A stretch of 64,000 nt of DNA from Shinisaurus crocodilurus (Eukaryota > Chordata > Lepidosauria > Squamata > Shinisauridae): NCBI GenBank assembly GCA_021292165.1, contig CM037879.1:288522272-288586271 (forward strand), written 5' to 3'. Position numbers and translations under genes: made by a program. Positions 44,443 to 55,913 of the stretch are shown here, piece after piece. Below the pieces are notes generated by a model, which was not told the DNA's origin, did no database searches, and was given only the letters and a program-made list of their open reading frames with translations. The number at the start of each line of letters is the position of its first letter. Position 1 is the stretch's first letter.

Positions 44443-44870
44443 GTTGTGCCTCCGTTTGGAAGACATGGGGCAGCTGTGCCAGAGTGTGTTTGGGGTGGGG
44501 CCAAGCACGTGTCATCTGCAGCCAGCTGTGCTGCCTGACTGATCGGTGCCTGTTTAAAAGGCAGGCCCAAAAAACACACTTCGGACGCTGGAAGCCATTG
44601 TCATTGCAACTCGACCGTAGCCAGACACTCCTGCCAGCCCCCGGACCGAGACTCGTGCTTTCTTGACTTCAGAACACCCCTGACCACGCTTCGGCCTGCT
44701 CCTACACTGCTTCATCTTATTTTGGTTTATGACATCTCTCTTGGCTTTCAACCTTGGACTGTGTTAATGACAACGGCTTATCTGTGAACCGGACTGATTT
44801 ACGAGACAACCCATTGGATGCAGACAGTAATAAAGACAAAATTCTGAAACTAACTTATTATTATAGCTGT
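44443..44870 (+). mobile_element. LTR-like repeat, copy 1
   Basis: This copy shares ordered blocks with 46171-46560: a start like TTGTGCCTCCGTTTGG, a TTTAAAA box with GGCAGGC, a GGACGCTGGAAGCCATTGTC block, CTGCCAGCCCCCGGACC, CTTGACTTCAGAA and GGACTGTGTTAATGAC. An AATAAA signal follows near 44830. A TATA-like box, a poly(A) signal and no coding part suggest a solo LTR, but no terminal TG...CA or TSD was proved. Confidence 0.5.
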
Positions 44871-45010
44871 GTGTGTTTTCTTCCCTCCTGATCCCCTTTT
44901 CCATCAAGTTTTTTAGATTGTGAGCCTGTGGGCAGGGAACGTTTTTATGGAATTTCTTTAAGCCGCTTTTACTAGAGCAGGGTAAAAATGCTTCAGATAA
45001 ACTACAACTA
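44871..45010 (+). mobile_element. LINE/SINE-type 3' tail
   Basis: TTAGATTGTGAGCCTGTGGG and CAGGGAACG lead to TAAGCCGCTTTTACTAGAGC and GGTAAAAATGCTTCAGATAA, the order of an L2-type 3' terminus. An ACT run follows. Confidence 0.55.
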
Positions 45011-46111
45011 CTACTACTTATTATTGTGACTATTCTTTTATAGTGTTTCCCTAAACACCTGAGCTTCATGAGTGAGGTTGTGAAGCATGATATTATACTG
45101 TGAATTACTGTGTCATAACCTGGTACATTCATTAACACCATAAGGGCATCCTACCAGGGCATTATGCTTTGGACCCAGTAGTTCCCAGATGCTGGTCATG
45201 ATGATTTTCCTATTTAAGGTGAAGGAAACCCAAATTAACTGTTTCTTCCCCGCCCCCTTTTTGGCCTCTGAACTGGTCTTGTGAGTGTTCCAGGACATGG
45301 CCCAGAAAACACAGCTCACCATCTTTAGAAAATGTTCCAAAAGCAGTTTGCACCTGGCCACCGTGAGCTACAGTTAGATATTTCTCGCAGGACTCACAAT
45401 TTTTCAGTATACAGTATTGAACAGTGTACAATAACATGTTACAGACATTAACTTGGCATGTCTAAAAATGGTTGTGCGATTCTGCCCTCTATGTCATCAA
45501 GCAGGATGCTTTGGGATGAGTATTGGGTATGCGCTTACTGAAGTGGCTGTACATGCTGACATATTCTCTTGCCAATTAATTCCTGTTCTGGTGTTTGAGC
45601 AACCATCCGTACTTGGGGTTGAGCAAGTATTTTTATTTTTATTTTGGTCATGTTCTGTGGAGCTGTGGTTTCCGGAAATCATTTTGCCTTAAAAGGAAAA
45701 GTTTATCAGATGTCCTTAAAGCCTAATTGACAATTGAATTTCCACATCCTGGAACCTGACCAAATTGCCTGCAGGTATATCTGCCCTTGCTGGGTTAGAG
45801 GCTCTTTGCATTACATTTGCATGCCTGTTCAAAAGCTCAAGTGGACCAGTTCGAGGGCAGGCCTCCTAACCTCCTCCCTAATCATTTGTCATCTTCAAGT
45901 ACTGGGTTTTCCAGACAGGTGGGGAATCTTAAGGTGGCAGCAAAGATCATGCCCTTGTCTTCATTCAGTACTTTCACGGGTGAACTAGTAATGGGATGGA
46001 TTTATGCCTTTGAGGTTTCTCCAGCGGCAATTTGAATGCAAATGGCAAGAATAAGTTGAGGAATTTTGGGTCCTCGCAGAGGTGCATTGTAGCAAAAACT
46101 GCTGCTGCAGT
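45011..46111. other. DNA without recognised element
   Basis: Several short frames overlap on both strands at 45113-46035. None has a domain or convincing splice sites. Confidence 0.4.
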
Positions 46112-46170
46112 ATTTTTTTATTTATTACATTTGTGAATCGCCCATCTGACTGGTTACCCGGCCACCCGGG
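46112..46170 (-). mobile_element. L2-type tail fragment
   Basis: TTTATTTATTACATTTGTGA then ATCGCCCATCTGACTGG and TACCCGGCCACCCGG is the reverse of the short tail inserted at 29646-29722. Confidence 0.6.
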
Positions 46171-46560
46171 TATGTTGTTGTTGTACCCCCTGTTTGGGAT
46201 GGAGGACGCAGAGCAACTGAGCCTGAGAGTGTTCGGGGAGGGGCCAGGCACATGAGTAAGCTGAAGACATCTGCAGCTTGACCCAGCTGTGCTTACTCTT
46301 CAATCAGCCCCTGCATAAAAAACAAGCCTCAAACCCAGTTCAGGTGCTGGAAGTAATTGTCAAGGCTCACCCATAGCGGAAAATGTCCCTGCCGGCTCCT
46401 GGACCCAGCTTTGTTTATTCTTGACCCCAGAATGACTTCGACTCTTCTTCAGCACGCCCCTCTACTTGTGTGTGATTTCTTTGGCTTCAGACAGATATTC
46501 TCAGCTTCTTAACCTTGGGCTGGATAAATGACTAATGCTAGCTGCTGCTTATCACTCGAC
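46171..46560 (+). mobile_element. LTR-like repeat, copy 2
   Basis: Blocks include GTTGTACCCCCTGTTTGG, TAAAAAACAAGCCTC, CAGGTGCTGGAAGTAATTGTC, CTGCCGGCTCCTGGACCCAG and CTTAACCTTGGGCTGGATAA with AATGACTAATG. They follow the order of the copy at 44443-44870, with the same orientation, separated by about 1.3 kb that shows no retroviral or gypsy frame. The two are too diverged to be the paired LTRs of a recent element. Confidence 0.5.
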
Positions 46561-47152
46561 TTGAGTAATTTATGACATATGTTGATACTTGAACATGGTG
46601 CACCCTTCTGGCCCAAAATACATGCACATTCCATCTCTCTATTTCAGGAATGGACTAGTGGTAGCCAAATGCAAACTTTATTAAACAAATCTCTATAAAT
46701 CATAAATGCATGTCATAATAACTACAACCAAAGCAAAATGAAAATACTGGTAATTCTTGAGTAGATTGTGAGCTTTAAATTAGAGCTGAATGAATGCTAC
46801 ACATTATTGGTGATCATTTTTAGCATCTTTCTACAGTCGTTGTGAAAACATTTTCCACTTTGATTGGTTAAGTAGTCCTGTGACATCCCATTCATTTCAT
46901 GATCCCTGATTGGGTGGGACTTAGCCATGTAACTAGTCCCAGAAGGAGGAAGGAAGAGCTGGAGGGTGGAATGGTGCAGAAGAAGTCTCCCAAGGGAAAA
47001 AATAATACTGAACAGGATTGGAAAAGGTGCATATTTGCACATGCTAAGTGTTTTTCAAGAAAACATAAATATCACTGAAATTGCTAGTTTTTATCTGAAA
47101 ATGCAGTGCAACTATACTCTTAAGTGGTTACAAACAACATACATAGATATAT
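46561..47152. other. DNA without recognised element
   Basis: AT-rich DNA with short frames only. No hallmark of a repeat or exon. Confidence 0.4.
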
Positions 47153-47530
47153 TAAGGAAATGATCCTATGGCCCCTAGACAGTGTCTGGGGGGTGATAGG
47201 ATAGTTCTGATTCCCAGCTCCAAGGTTGGAGACAGCACTCCGAACTCGGAGCTTGGAATCGGAGCTCCGGACCCCTTCCCCCGCCCCCTTGCAGCTGGCA
47301 CAGAAAGAACTGTACTGGCTGCTCTCCGAGGTCAGGAAAGCTGGAGGGGTTAAAGGGGGCAGGGAGGGGAAGAGACTGGGGTGGCCAGGATGCAAGGTAT
47401 CCTGATGGCACTCCTGCCTCTTTCTCTCCCCCTCTGAAGCGCTGTTGCTAGATGGCCGGAAACGGCTGTCTAGCGAAAACGCGGAGTGAGTTTGGAGGCT
47501 TTGGGGCATCCCCATAGGATTGTGCCCTAA
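47153..47530. mobile_element. MITE family X, copy 2 (about 378 bp)
   Basis: It starts TAAGGAAATGATCCTATGGC and ends CATAGGATTGTGCCCTAA, imperfect inverted repeats. It shares GATTCCCAGCTCCAAGGTTG with the copy at 23390-23752, plus GTTAAAGGGGGC and TTGCTAGATGGCCGGAAAC. The body is GC-rich and non-coding; frames on both strands are by-products. Confidence 0.75.
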
Positions 47531-47639
47531 GCAGATTAAGCAATGAAGCAAAATCTCAGGGGGGGGGGAGGCAGGCAGACAAGCAAAGACACCTCAGAGC
47601 CTGCTCTCAGCTGGACTGACTCCCCTAGCCATCTACCAC

Positions 47640-47788
47640 CATCTGCCCTATGGGAAGATTTCTTTCTCTCTCTCTCTTTGTGATTTTATTTATGATTGTT
47701 GATGTTATTTGTACACCTCTTGGATGGATTTGTATTATGAAAGATGGGATATAAATAATTGTAAAAGATATATATATATATATATATC

Positions 47789-47837
<49 letters not shown>

Positions 47838-47875
47838 GAATAGAATAGAATAGAAAAGAAAAGAAAAGAATGCCT
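47640..47875. repeat. Compound TA/TC microsatellite cluster
   Basis: A TC run, an L2-like tail phrase (GATGGGATATAAATAATTGT), then TA, TC, TA and GAATA/GAAAA runs follow each other between 47667 and 47870. It gives a false frame with poly-IY and poly-RE. Confidence 0.85.
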
Positions 47876-50149
47876 GGAGATAGGCTAGACTAGAGAAGAG
47901 AGGATTAGTCATATGGGCAAATGGTACCAGTGAAGAGAATGAGTAGAGTAATGAGTGAAGGGTGTCATTACCCACTCCCAATCGTCCCTGCTTTCACAGA
48001 GGCCACTTTACATTTTACTCTGGCATCTCACATGATAAATACCCACTCATCTCCTTATAAGTATCAGAGTTAGGTTCAGATATCGGAGTTTTCACGATTC
48101 CCCCACAAATGCCATTCATGCTACAACCTCTTTTGGCCGCCTGAGCCTGCTTAATGTCTTGCCAGTAATTTTGCTAACCTAAGCAGTAATTTTGCTAACC
48201 TAAGCAAAAAGTAATTCAAACAATTCAAGAACTTTTTCAAATTCTTTGTCATGGTCAATAGTGCTGACAAATTAATGTTCCCAATCTTATAGTTAACCTG
48301 ACATACTCTGGTTTAAAATTATAGCACAAGACTTCAGCCATCCGTATTGTTTAATCCTTGCTTTTCACTGAATTTCACTGGTACAGGCTTCAAGTACGCA
48401 TAAACCTACGTACATCACCTGCTGTTGGGATCCTTTTAGGTAAATGTGCCTGGAATGCTGCAGATGGTCAAAAGAATATGCTCTAAGAATGATAGTGTTC
48501 TTGCTCATTAAAATATGTAAGTTAAACGAGTATATGACTGCCTGCCTGCAGAGAATTTCATTGGCAGACCATAATCAGCCTTCTGCAACCTGGTGCCCTC
48601 CGCCATGGCATCCTGTATGAGGCATGTGGAATACATGAAGGCTGCCTAATGCTTGCAATGTAATGGTTAACCTGCTTGCTGTCGTAAGGGGACGGGGTGA
48701 CATCAGGCCTGCACAACTTAAGACCTGTCAGGCACTTGACAGCTCTCCTGTTCTTGCCATCCTGGGCAGAGAGCAAAAACCAGAGGTCCATGAAGCCTTG
48801 AGTACTGGGACACTGTACATGGCGAATGGGCTATGTCTGGCTTGGTGGGTCACCATTTTTGCAGACCTGGGGAGTGGGGCAGGGTGTTTACATCAACAGA
48901 ACTGGACCCATGGAAGCAGAACACTGTTTCTCAAAATGGCATAAGCCATTTTGAGTTCGGTCCCTCTCCTCCAGCCAGGGCCAGTTCATCTGTGAGGCAT
49001 GGTGAGACTCTTGCCTCAGGTGGTAGATCGGGGATGGGAGCAGACTGACACCCCATCTGGCTTGCCTGCCTGCTGCTGACTCCAGCCCACCTGCACTCAG
49101 CCCCCCCCCCTGCAGTTTTGCTGTCTGCCACTTCCTCCGCCAGCTGCCGGCACCCCCTGCTGCCCCCTCTGGCTCCAGCCGCTTCCTCCCCACTTCCTCC
49201 TTCTCCTTCTCCCTGCAGAGAGCACTTCAGAGACAGGTGCCATTACCTCCATGGTACAGAATGTTCTTAATTCTGAACATTTGCCATTTTGGAAGAGTTT
49301 ATCCTCATGTATCATTCGCAACAATTATTTACCTCCCTTCTTCCTCTTTGCCATGTTAATTTTGGATTACCTTGTCTTGGGAGTGTTTGGCTTTCAACTT
49401 GCCCGAAAACTGTGAAGTGCATAATTTTCCTTTCACTGGTATATTTCTGTAGTGTCTAGATGAAATTAACAAATATTACTGCATTTAAATGTTTCGTCTA
49501 GTGCAAGGAAAATGAACACACTGTCTTTTTAAGCATTTCTCTAAAGGATAAGCTAAAGGATATTGAGCAACAAGGTAGTGTAGCTTTTAGGAAAACGTTT
49601 TATCTTTAGGGTTTTATTTTTTTATTTTTCTGACAGAAAACGTTTAGTTCTTTGCACTTAATGGTGTGAAAGAAGATGGAGATCTGGTTTAGGTTATTAG
49701 GAAGGCAACTTTTGCCCTTCATTCTCTTCTCTGTGATTTTCCCTTATAATGCTGATAAAAGCTTTCGGATCTGAGTCTGAGCATGGCTTGGAAGTTTCCA
49801 AGCTGTGAAAAGGTTCTTGTTAAATGTCTATTTTGGATTAAAGTGAGATGCACAAAAAGGAATTTATGTTTTAAAGGTTGAATGTGTGCATATTGCGGCT
49901 TCTGTTGGTTTCTCTGGTGCTGAATTAAATTAAAATAATTTCTGTACAATCCACCTGAAGCTGCTTCTGTGAAATGCACACGGATTGTGCAAGAATGTGC
50001 TTATTGTCTTGCTCAACTTCCCTTAATTTGAGTGGGGTTTACACAACTGAGGATAGAATAAGCCTCAGATCACCAATAGGAAAAGGGGTGTTACTTGTCC
50101 CTTATCTGTTCTATACAGTTGCATTCTGCCAGGAATCTCAAGGCAGCAT
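47876..50149. other. DNA without recognised gene
   Basis: 48180-48210 has a short direct duplication (AGTAATTTTGCTAACCTAAG). 48576-48605 carries a scrap of the hAT-like MITE arm. 48930-49220 is GC-rich with CTG/CCT-rich words and overlapping false frames. 49330-49980 is AT-rich and repeat-free. Confidence 0.4.
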
Positions 50150-50281
50150 ATGTGGCCCTAACCCATTTTAATCCTCACAACAACCCTGTGAGATAGGTTA
50201 GGCTGAGAATGACTGGACCAAGGTCTCCCAATGGGCTTTATGTCTGAGTGGGGGGATTTCAACCAGATCTCCTAGGACTCA
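50150..50281 (-). mobile_element. CORE/MIR-like SINE, reversed
   Basis: TTTTAATCCTCACAACAACC, CTGTGAGATAGGTTAGGCTG and AGAATGACTGGACCAAGGTC are the complement of the CORE region, running back toward a decayed tRNA-type head (GGGGGATTTCAACCAGATCT). Confidence 0.7.
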
Positions 50282-50712
50282 GTGATGGCGAACCTATGTC
50301 ACGCGTGCCACTGCTGGCACGCAGGGACCTCTCTGTGGGCACTCGAGCCATTGGTCGCCAGATCGCAAAAAGACCGTCCCCTTCTGCATTCAGCGTCGGG
50401 TTTCCATAGTAACTCCTCTCCACTCATTCCTCGCTGGCCTCCACAGGCAGGCACACTCCAACATCTCCACCCCCAGAAGCGGACTGCGCAGGCACCCAGC
50501 CCTGCTCCTAACTGAACAGACAGCTCAGAAGCACAGCACACGCACGCCCGAATCTTTGCACGCCCGGTGAAGAGCCATGCCCTGAGACAGAGCGGGGCAC
50601 GATTAGCTACTGCCCCCTCCTCTGTCCTGCCAAATTTAAGGCACTTTGAAATAAATAAGTTGGTTTTGTGTTGCAGTTTGGGCACTCGGGCTCAAAAAAG
50701 TTCGCCATCACT
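50282..50712. mobile_element. hAT-like non-autonomous transposon, about 430 bp
   Basis: AGTGATGGCGAAC at 50281-50293 is inverted as GTTCGCCATCACT at 50701-50713. Flanking TAGGACT and TAGGTCT are similar 7-base words and may be a worn 8-bp TSD. Both-strand frames inside lack a DDE or dimerisation motif. hAT is the likeliest class. Confidence 0.7.
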
Positions 50713-50740
50713 TTCTTAGGTCTTAGTTTGATACTCTAAC

Positions 50741-50828
50741 CCAGCCTTCCTCCACTGGATGGGGGATGCTGGGTGTTGTAGTCTAACACATCTGGAGGGC
50801 CTCAGGTTGGGGAAGGCTGCTCTAACCA
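50741..50828. mobile_element. Palindromic hAT-like MITE, partly deleted
   Basis: The right arm is complete (GATGCTGGGTGTTGTAGTCT, AACACATCTGGAGGGCC, CAGGTTGGGGAAGGCTG). The left arm is reduced to CCCAGCCTTCCTCC. Confidence 0.75.
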
Positions 50829-50959
50829 CTCCAACACATTTTCAAAAATATTGAAGTTTATGTTTAAATCTCAAAATCAGTTTTTGGACAGATCCTTGTG
50901 TTTATCTTGTCACCAGATTTTGAAAGTTGACCCTGCCCTGGCATTAACTGATTTTATTT

Positions 50960-51775
50960 GATCTATCTATCTGCCTATCTTTGATTTATACCCTGCCTGT
51001 CAACAGGTCCTCAGGGTGACTTACAAAAAAATTTAAAATTGCAATAAAAAACAGTTAATTTTTGTGAATCATCCTGCAAGCTTTGGCTATCGGATGGTAT
51101 AGAAACAAAATAATAATAATAATCTTAGTAACATAAAACAAATGTTAAAATGCCACAGTATAAAAGTTCAATATTCAGAATTAATCAACAGAGGATTAAA
51201 AAGCCTGGGAAAGTAAAAAGGTTTTTGCCTGCCATTGAAATGACATCAAATCAGCAAAAAACAAACACAAACAAACAAAACCCAAAGAAAACCAGACAAG
51301 CCTTCCACGGGGAGAGAGCATTCCTCTGTCTGGGTGCCACCACTGACTAGGTCCTTTGCCCTATAGCCAGCTACCGCACCTCAGCTGGCAGGGGCACCCA
51401 AAGAAGGACCTCTGCTGAAGATCTTTTGGAGAAAAGTGGTCCTTCAGGTATCCTGGTCCCAAGCTGGGAAGGGCTTTAAAGGTCAAAGCCAGTGCTTTGA
51501 ACTGGGAGCCAGTGAGTGTAGCTGGTGTAACACAGGCATAATGTGATAATAATGCCCTGTCCTAGTTAAGAGTCTCACAGCGGTATTTTGGACTAATTTC
51601 AGTTTCTGAACGGTTTTCAAATGCAGCCCCAGGTATAATGCATTACAGTAGCCTAATGTAGAGTTTACCAGGGCCTCAGTCACTGAATTCAGCCTATTTC
51701 CATCCAGGTAGGGCGACAACAGCTGATGCACCAGCCTAAGCTGCTGGAAGGTGCTCCATGCTACGTCCCAAATCA
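50960..51775 (-). mobile_element. L2 LINE, ORF2 end to 3' tail
   Basis: The minus-strand frame at 51483-51731 gives STLGYCNALYLGLHLKTVQ and KLKLVQNTAVRLLTRTG, then HYYHIMPVLHQLHSL, the post-palm L2 region. The 3' UTR runs to about 50965 (TTGATTTATACCCTGCCTGT reversed). A short opposite tail (AAGCTTTGGCTATCGGATGG with AATAATAAT) at 51055-51125 is inserted in it. Confidence 0.8.
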
Positions 51776-53459
51776 GTCAGAAAAACTAAATCTCCAGTTT
51801 CACTGTCTGAATGTCAGAGATAATTTCTCTGAAATTTAATTTCTGCATGAAGATTAGAAAGAATTTGGATACGGTTCTCCCAATATTTTCTGTTGTTTCC
51901 AGCAGAATTGAATGTCCCTGTCCTGGAGATCTTTTAAAAACCAACCATCCAACCACTTTCACCGGTTCAGGAAGGGCGGCAGCCCTCATGACATACGATT
52001 AGGTGCCATCCTCATTGATACAGTGTTCCTTCTCACTATTAAAATGGAAGATAATATCTGGTAAAGCCACTAAATAATAGCTAAATAAATATGAGGAATC
52101 AAGGATGGCTTTCTTGAGTAGTGTTATGTACTGGGTCTCTGATTTGAGAACCCTGGAGGCATTGCTCTGTGCTGCCTTCATTCATGAAGCTGGGCCTGCA
52201 GGGAGTGTGAAATAGAGCCTTCGGTGCTGATGTTATGGACTGTAGATGGGGCATCATATCTTTGAGTGCTCCCCTACATAAAAATCCATGCAAGTAAAAA
52301 TCTCATGCGTTGGAGGGAAAGTTTATAGGCCAGCTCACTCCTTCCATGCTAGTTTTTTACTTGGCAGGGATTTTTATTTTATTTTAATGCAGGGGGCATT
52401 AAAAATGTATTTTGCTGTTTGTATAGTCCATTTCAACACCCCGTGATTCTACAACCTCATTCTATTGCCTGTATAGACCAGGCCTGTCAGATTGTCCAGA
52501 AAAATCCTGGTGCTTGCCAGATATAGCCTAGAATGCCACACAGTAAAAATTGATAGAAAGTGGGCTGAAACCTGTGTATAATAAAGGCATTGCCCGTGAG
52601 TGAGTAAAAGAATCCTTCCTGCTGTATAGATGTGGTAGCCAGATGGGGGACTTCACGGTGTGCATGGGAGCTGCCAAGATGACTAAGAAGTGTTCAGTGC
52701 AGCATTTGCACTTAGGACAAGAGGGACTATGACGAGCACACGGGGCAGGTATGAGTGCCACTTGTTACAACTTCTGAAAGCCTAACTGTGGATGAAATCT
52801 TAAGATGTTGAGGTCCATTGAAGTGGGATTCTGTCAACAGTCAGCCAGCTTTGCCTGCATTTGTATCCCAGGGTACTCTCAAACAGGGATTCAGAGCCAA
52901 AGCATATGGATCTACATATGGTGTTTCTTTCTGGGTTTATCCCACCTGTAGTTGAGTTGATCTTCCATCACGAAACCTGCAGGAGGGAGTGGGGGACAGG
53001 GGAACATAAGTATTGTAATGAGAATTAGGCAACACTGTTCAGCACTGACATTTTTATGTGAGTTGCCTTTATTACAGTCATTGCTACAGAGGGAGAGGAA
53101 GTACTTAACAAGCACAGCATTAACACACAAGCAATTGTCTCTCCTGGCGTCCTGTTAGAGGCCATTTATCTCTTAGCAGAGCTGGAAATCCATTTGGTTT
53201 TGAGGAGTTTCTTTGAGAAGTTTACCTCATTTTGGACATCTTTAAGGGTAAGGAAAGGGCTAATGTGGCCTTGGAAACGAGTGTACAAAAGTTACAAGCA
53301 TGCAAAGATTTTTTACAAGCCTTGTGGGGGCTGCCGAGGAGGAACAGAGAGCTCTGTTCCTTTTCCAGTGACCCACTGCATTTCCACACCCGGCATGGGG
53401 GAGTGTCCTGCTGTGTCTGGGTCAGTCTCAGCATTAGGGCAAATTAAGGGCCATATCTA
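51776..53459. other. DNA without recognised element
   Basis: Only short frames without domains occur, several overlapping on opposite strands at 53194-53460. No repeat hallmark was found. Confidence 0.4.
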
Positions 53460-54024
53460 ATGGCGAGTCAGTAAACAGACAAAAGGTCAAATCCAGCCAC
53501 AGGGCAGTTCAAGGCAGGAACAGTCAGTAAAGAGCCAAGGGTCAAAGGCTCAGTATTACCAGATAAGAAGGAGAGTTTCAAGAGAAAGGTCTGAGGTGTA
53601 GCCAAGGTCCAAACACAGGTAAGCAGTCAAACACAAATGCAGTCCAAGAAGCAGAGTCAAGCAGGAGTCCAAAGGCCATCAGCACAGAGGTTTAATCAGA
53701 GAAACAAGGGATCAAAACACTAGGAGTTGAGCTAAGGTGTTGTTCCAGCAGCTAGTAGGTCTCCACTCTGATCTTACATTCTGGAACTTCCAGAGGCCCA
53801 CCCAGGATTAAACTGTATTACGCTTCTGTGAGGAGGGCCCTACTCATGAGGAACCCTCTTCAGCAAGCGGGCACTCTTTTGCCTGGCCACTGTCCTAGTC
53901 TGAATCTTAAGGCACCAGTGTTCTTAGGGGCTAGGTGGTGGCTTGGCATCTCCCTCAGAAGCTGAGCTCTCTGCCCCTCAAAGAGGCAGATCTGAAGACA
54001 TATCACCCCAGAGGGCCCAGGACT

Positions 54025-55018
54025 ATTGTGGGCAGGGATGTTGAAGAGTCCTTGGTTTTGAGTCACGAGTCGAGTCACGAGTCTTTGGACCCGAGTCCGA
54101 GTCCTTGGTCCAAAATGGTGACTCACGAGTCACGAGTCACACCCAAAGCTGACTCCACGAGTCCCTATTAAAATCAGTGGGGTTTCCCCCCAACAAAATA
54201 AGGCTACGTCAGATGTGTGGCTTAAATAAATTCTAGGCACAAGTGTGCCTTTTTATTTCAAAACTCTGCAACTGATTTTGGCAAGAATAGACCAGGCAGA
54301 AAAACCCAAAATAACCAGGCAGGCAGAGGCAGGGAACCCCAAAGCAGGCAGGCAGAGGCCTTTGTCTTGGACAATTCAAACTGTGGAACTGGTCAAGAAG
54401 AGACCAGGCAGGCAGAGGAGGCTGGGAACCCCAGACAGGCAGGCAGAGGCAGCCAAACCCAAAATGTCTGAAAGGTTGCATTTTAGGAAAATGATTTTTA
54501 AAAATAAACTTGCTGTACTTCCTAAAACTTATCCATGTTGCATTTGAGGAACATGATTTTTTCTAAATGTTTGGCCCCCCCATTCTGGAACGGTGAGGTC
54601 TCATCCCAATTCCACCCTCACTGAACACCCGCTCCACTGGTGATGAACTTGCTGGAACCAGAAACACACTCAGAGCAGCCACACAGAGTAATCTCAGGTC
54701 CTTCTTCTGCCTCTCCCAAGTACGCAACACATCAATCAAAATAAATCTTGACACACTGTTGGAGCTGCACTCCTGGTAGCCGTCCATAGTGGCCGAGCAG
54801 CAGCACACCTCGCTTCCATGCGCTCTTCGCCAGCAATCACGCTCCTCTCCACTCCTTCTGGCACAGCCCAGGGATGTTGAAGAGTCCTTGGTCTCGAGTC
54901 CCGAGTCTCGAGTCCCATTAATAATATTGGGACTTGAGTCTGAGTCGAGTCAGAGGGGGGACTCAGTCCGACTCACGAGTCGAGTCCTCGAGTCCGAGTC
55001 CCCATCCCTGATTGTGGG
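54025..55018 (-). mobile_element. hAT element, 978 bp, with transposase remnant
   Basis: The element spans 54033-55010 between perfect 8-bp repeats ATTGTGGG (54025-54032 and 55011-55018). Its ends CAGGGATG and CATCCCTG are inverted, with subterminal GAGTCACGAGTC-type words. Orientation is opposite to the copy at 33899-34675. It retains the CTGCCTGCCTGG-rich segment and a larger piece of transposase, so it is closer to the autonomous parent. Confidence 0.9.
54563..54808 (-). pseudogene. hAT transposase C-terminal dimerisation fragment
   Basis: The 81-residue frame reads LLCVAALSVFLVPASSSPVE then RVFSEGGIGMRPHRSRMG. This matches the hAT C-terminal dimerisation region, whose core is a hydrophobic run, a P-A-(S/T)-S-x-x-(S/V)-E-R-x-F-S motif and an R-x-R-(L/M). 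The DDE catalytic core and BED finger are absent. The fragment is too short to work. Confidence 0.8.
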
Positions 55019-55244
55019 TAGTGCCAGAGTCCTCTAAGGTGACCTGTTCCTTGGGGCCACCTGGCTGTGAAGGTTTAACCTCTTCCTCTGATGAAGAATC
55101 CCTCAGGGGAGTCATGACAGGGAGGGACACCCCCCTCTAGTGGCAGCCTGCGTGGTGTCTATGCTGGGCAAACAGGACAGACGGAGCACTCTGTCCCTCC
55201 TCCACCCAGCCTGTTCACTTCTTTGCATGCAGTTCCTCATTGCC

Positions 55245-55372
55245 TATGGCCTCCAAATGTGTTGGACTACAACTCCCAGCATTCCCAGCCAGAGCAAAGG
55301 TGGCTGGGGATGCTGGGAGTTGTAGTTCAACACATCTGGAGGGCGCCAGGTTGGGGAATGCTGACCTATGCC
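55245..55372. mobile_element. Palindromic hAT-like MITE, well preserved
   Basis: CTCCAAATGTGTTGGACTAC and AACTCCCAGCATTCCC on the left mirror GGGATGCTGGGAGTTGTAGT and TCAACACATCTGGAGGGC on the right. The outer left TIR (CAACCTGG) is lost. Confidence 0.85.
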
Positions 55373-55913
55373 TTCCAGGTGACTGCTTAAATACAAGGGT
55401 GGAATGGATTTAAGCACAACGTCATGGTTCAATAAGGAGGTTGTTCTCAAAGATAAGCTGTATTTTGTTTTTTGCTCCCCCACCCCTCTTAAATAAATGA
55501 TTATTTGTTTAACATTGGCTGTGCTGCTCGGGGATTTGCTTTTGTTTATTCTGCTAGGTCTGTGTTTTTCAAACCACCTCACTTTCAACTCACCCGTTCC
55601 ACATTGTACCCCACCCTCTCTCACAAGACCTTCCGAGCCCAATTTTGTTCAGCCGCGTATGGATTCGTGTTGTCGGCTTGCACTTACCCAGCTGCCTTCT
55701 ATAACCAGACAGTGGGCAAGTACTAGGAGTGCAGGGCGTGGATTAGGTGGAAAGGATGAGAAACGTATATGTTGTCTGTTTCACTGGCAGCATCTGCTTT
55801 CAAGGCACTGGTCAGCCTGTCTTTGATACATGCTGAAAAGGATTGAGGGCAAAATGGAACTGCTCTGTCATGGATCCATGGCCACTTCCCTTGTGATCTT
55901 ATACAAGAGATCT
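55373..55913. other. DNA without recognised element
   Basis: Two overlapping plus frames (55497-55826 and 55505-55726) have no domain. Possibly part of an unrecognised repeat. Confidence 0.4.

Larger units (their letters stand above)
53460..55135. mobile_element. Possible LTR-type element hosting a hAT insertion
   Basis: 53460-54032 and 55011-55135 look like one repeat split by the hAT at 54033-55010. The left part has loosely repeated AAAGGTCAA and CAAGGTCCAAA words. The right part ends with TCCCTCAGGGGAGTCATGAC before a C-run. I recall similar phrases from reptile gypsy-type LTRs, but no PBS, polypurine tract or coding domain is seen. Treat as tentative. Confidence 0.3.

Noticed and set aside
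47625..47981. 118-residue membrane-like protein
   Set aside because: The sequence is a product of TA and TC microsatellites.
53860..55010. GACTCG-rich tracts as a minisatellite
   Set aside because: They lie at both ends of a transposon with 8-bp TSD and terminal inverted repeats, so they are its subterminal repeats.
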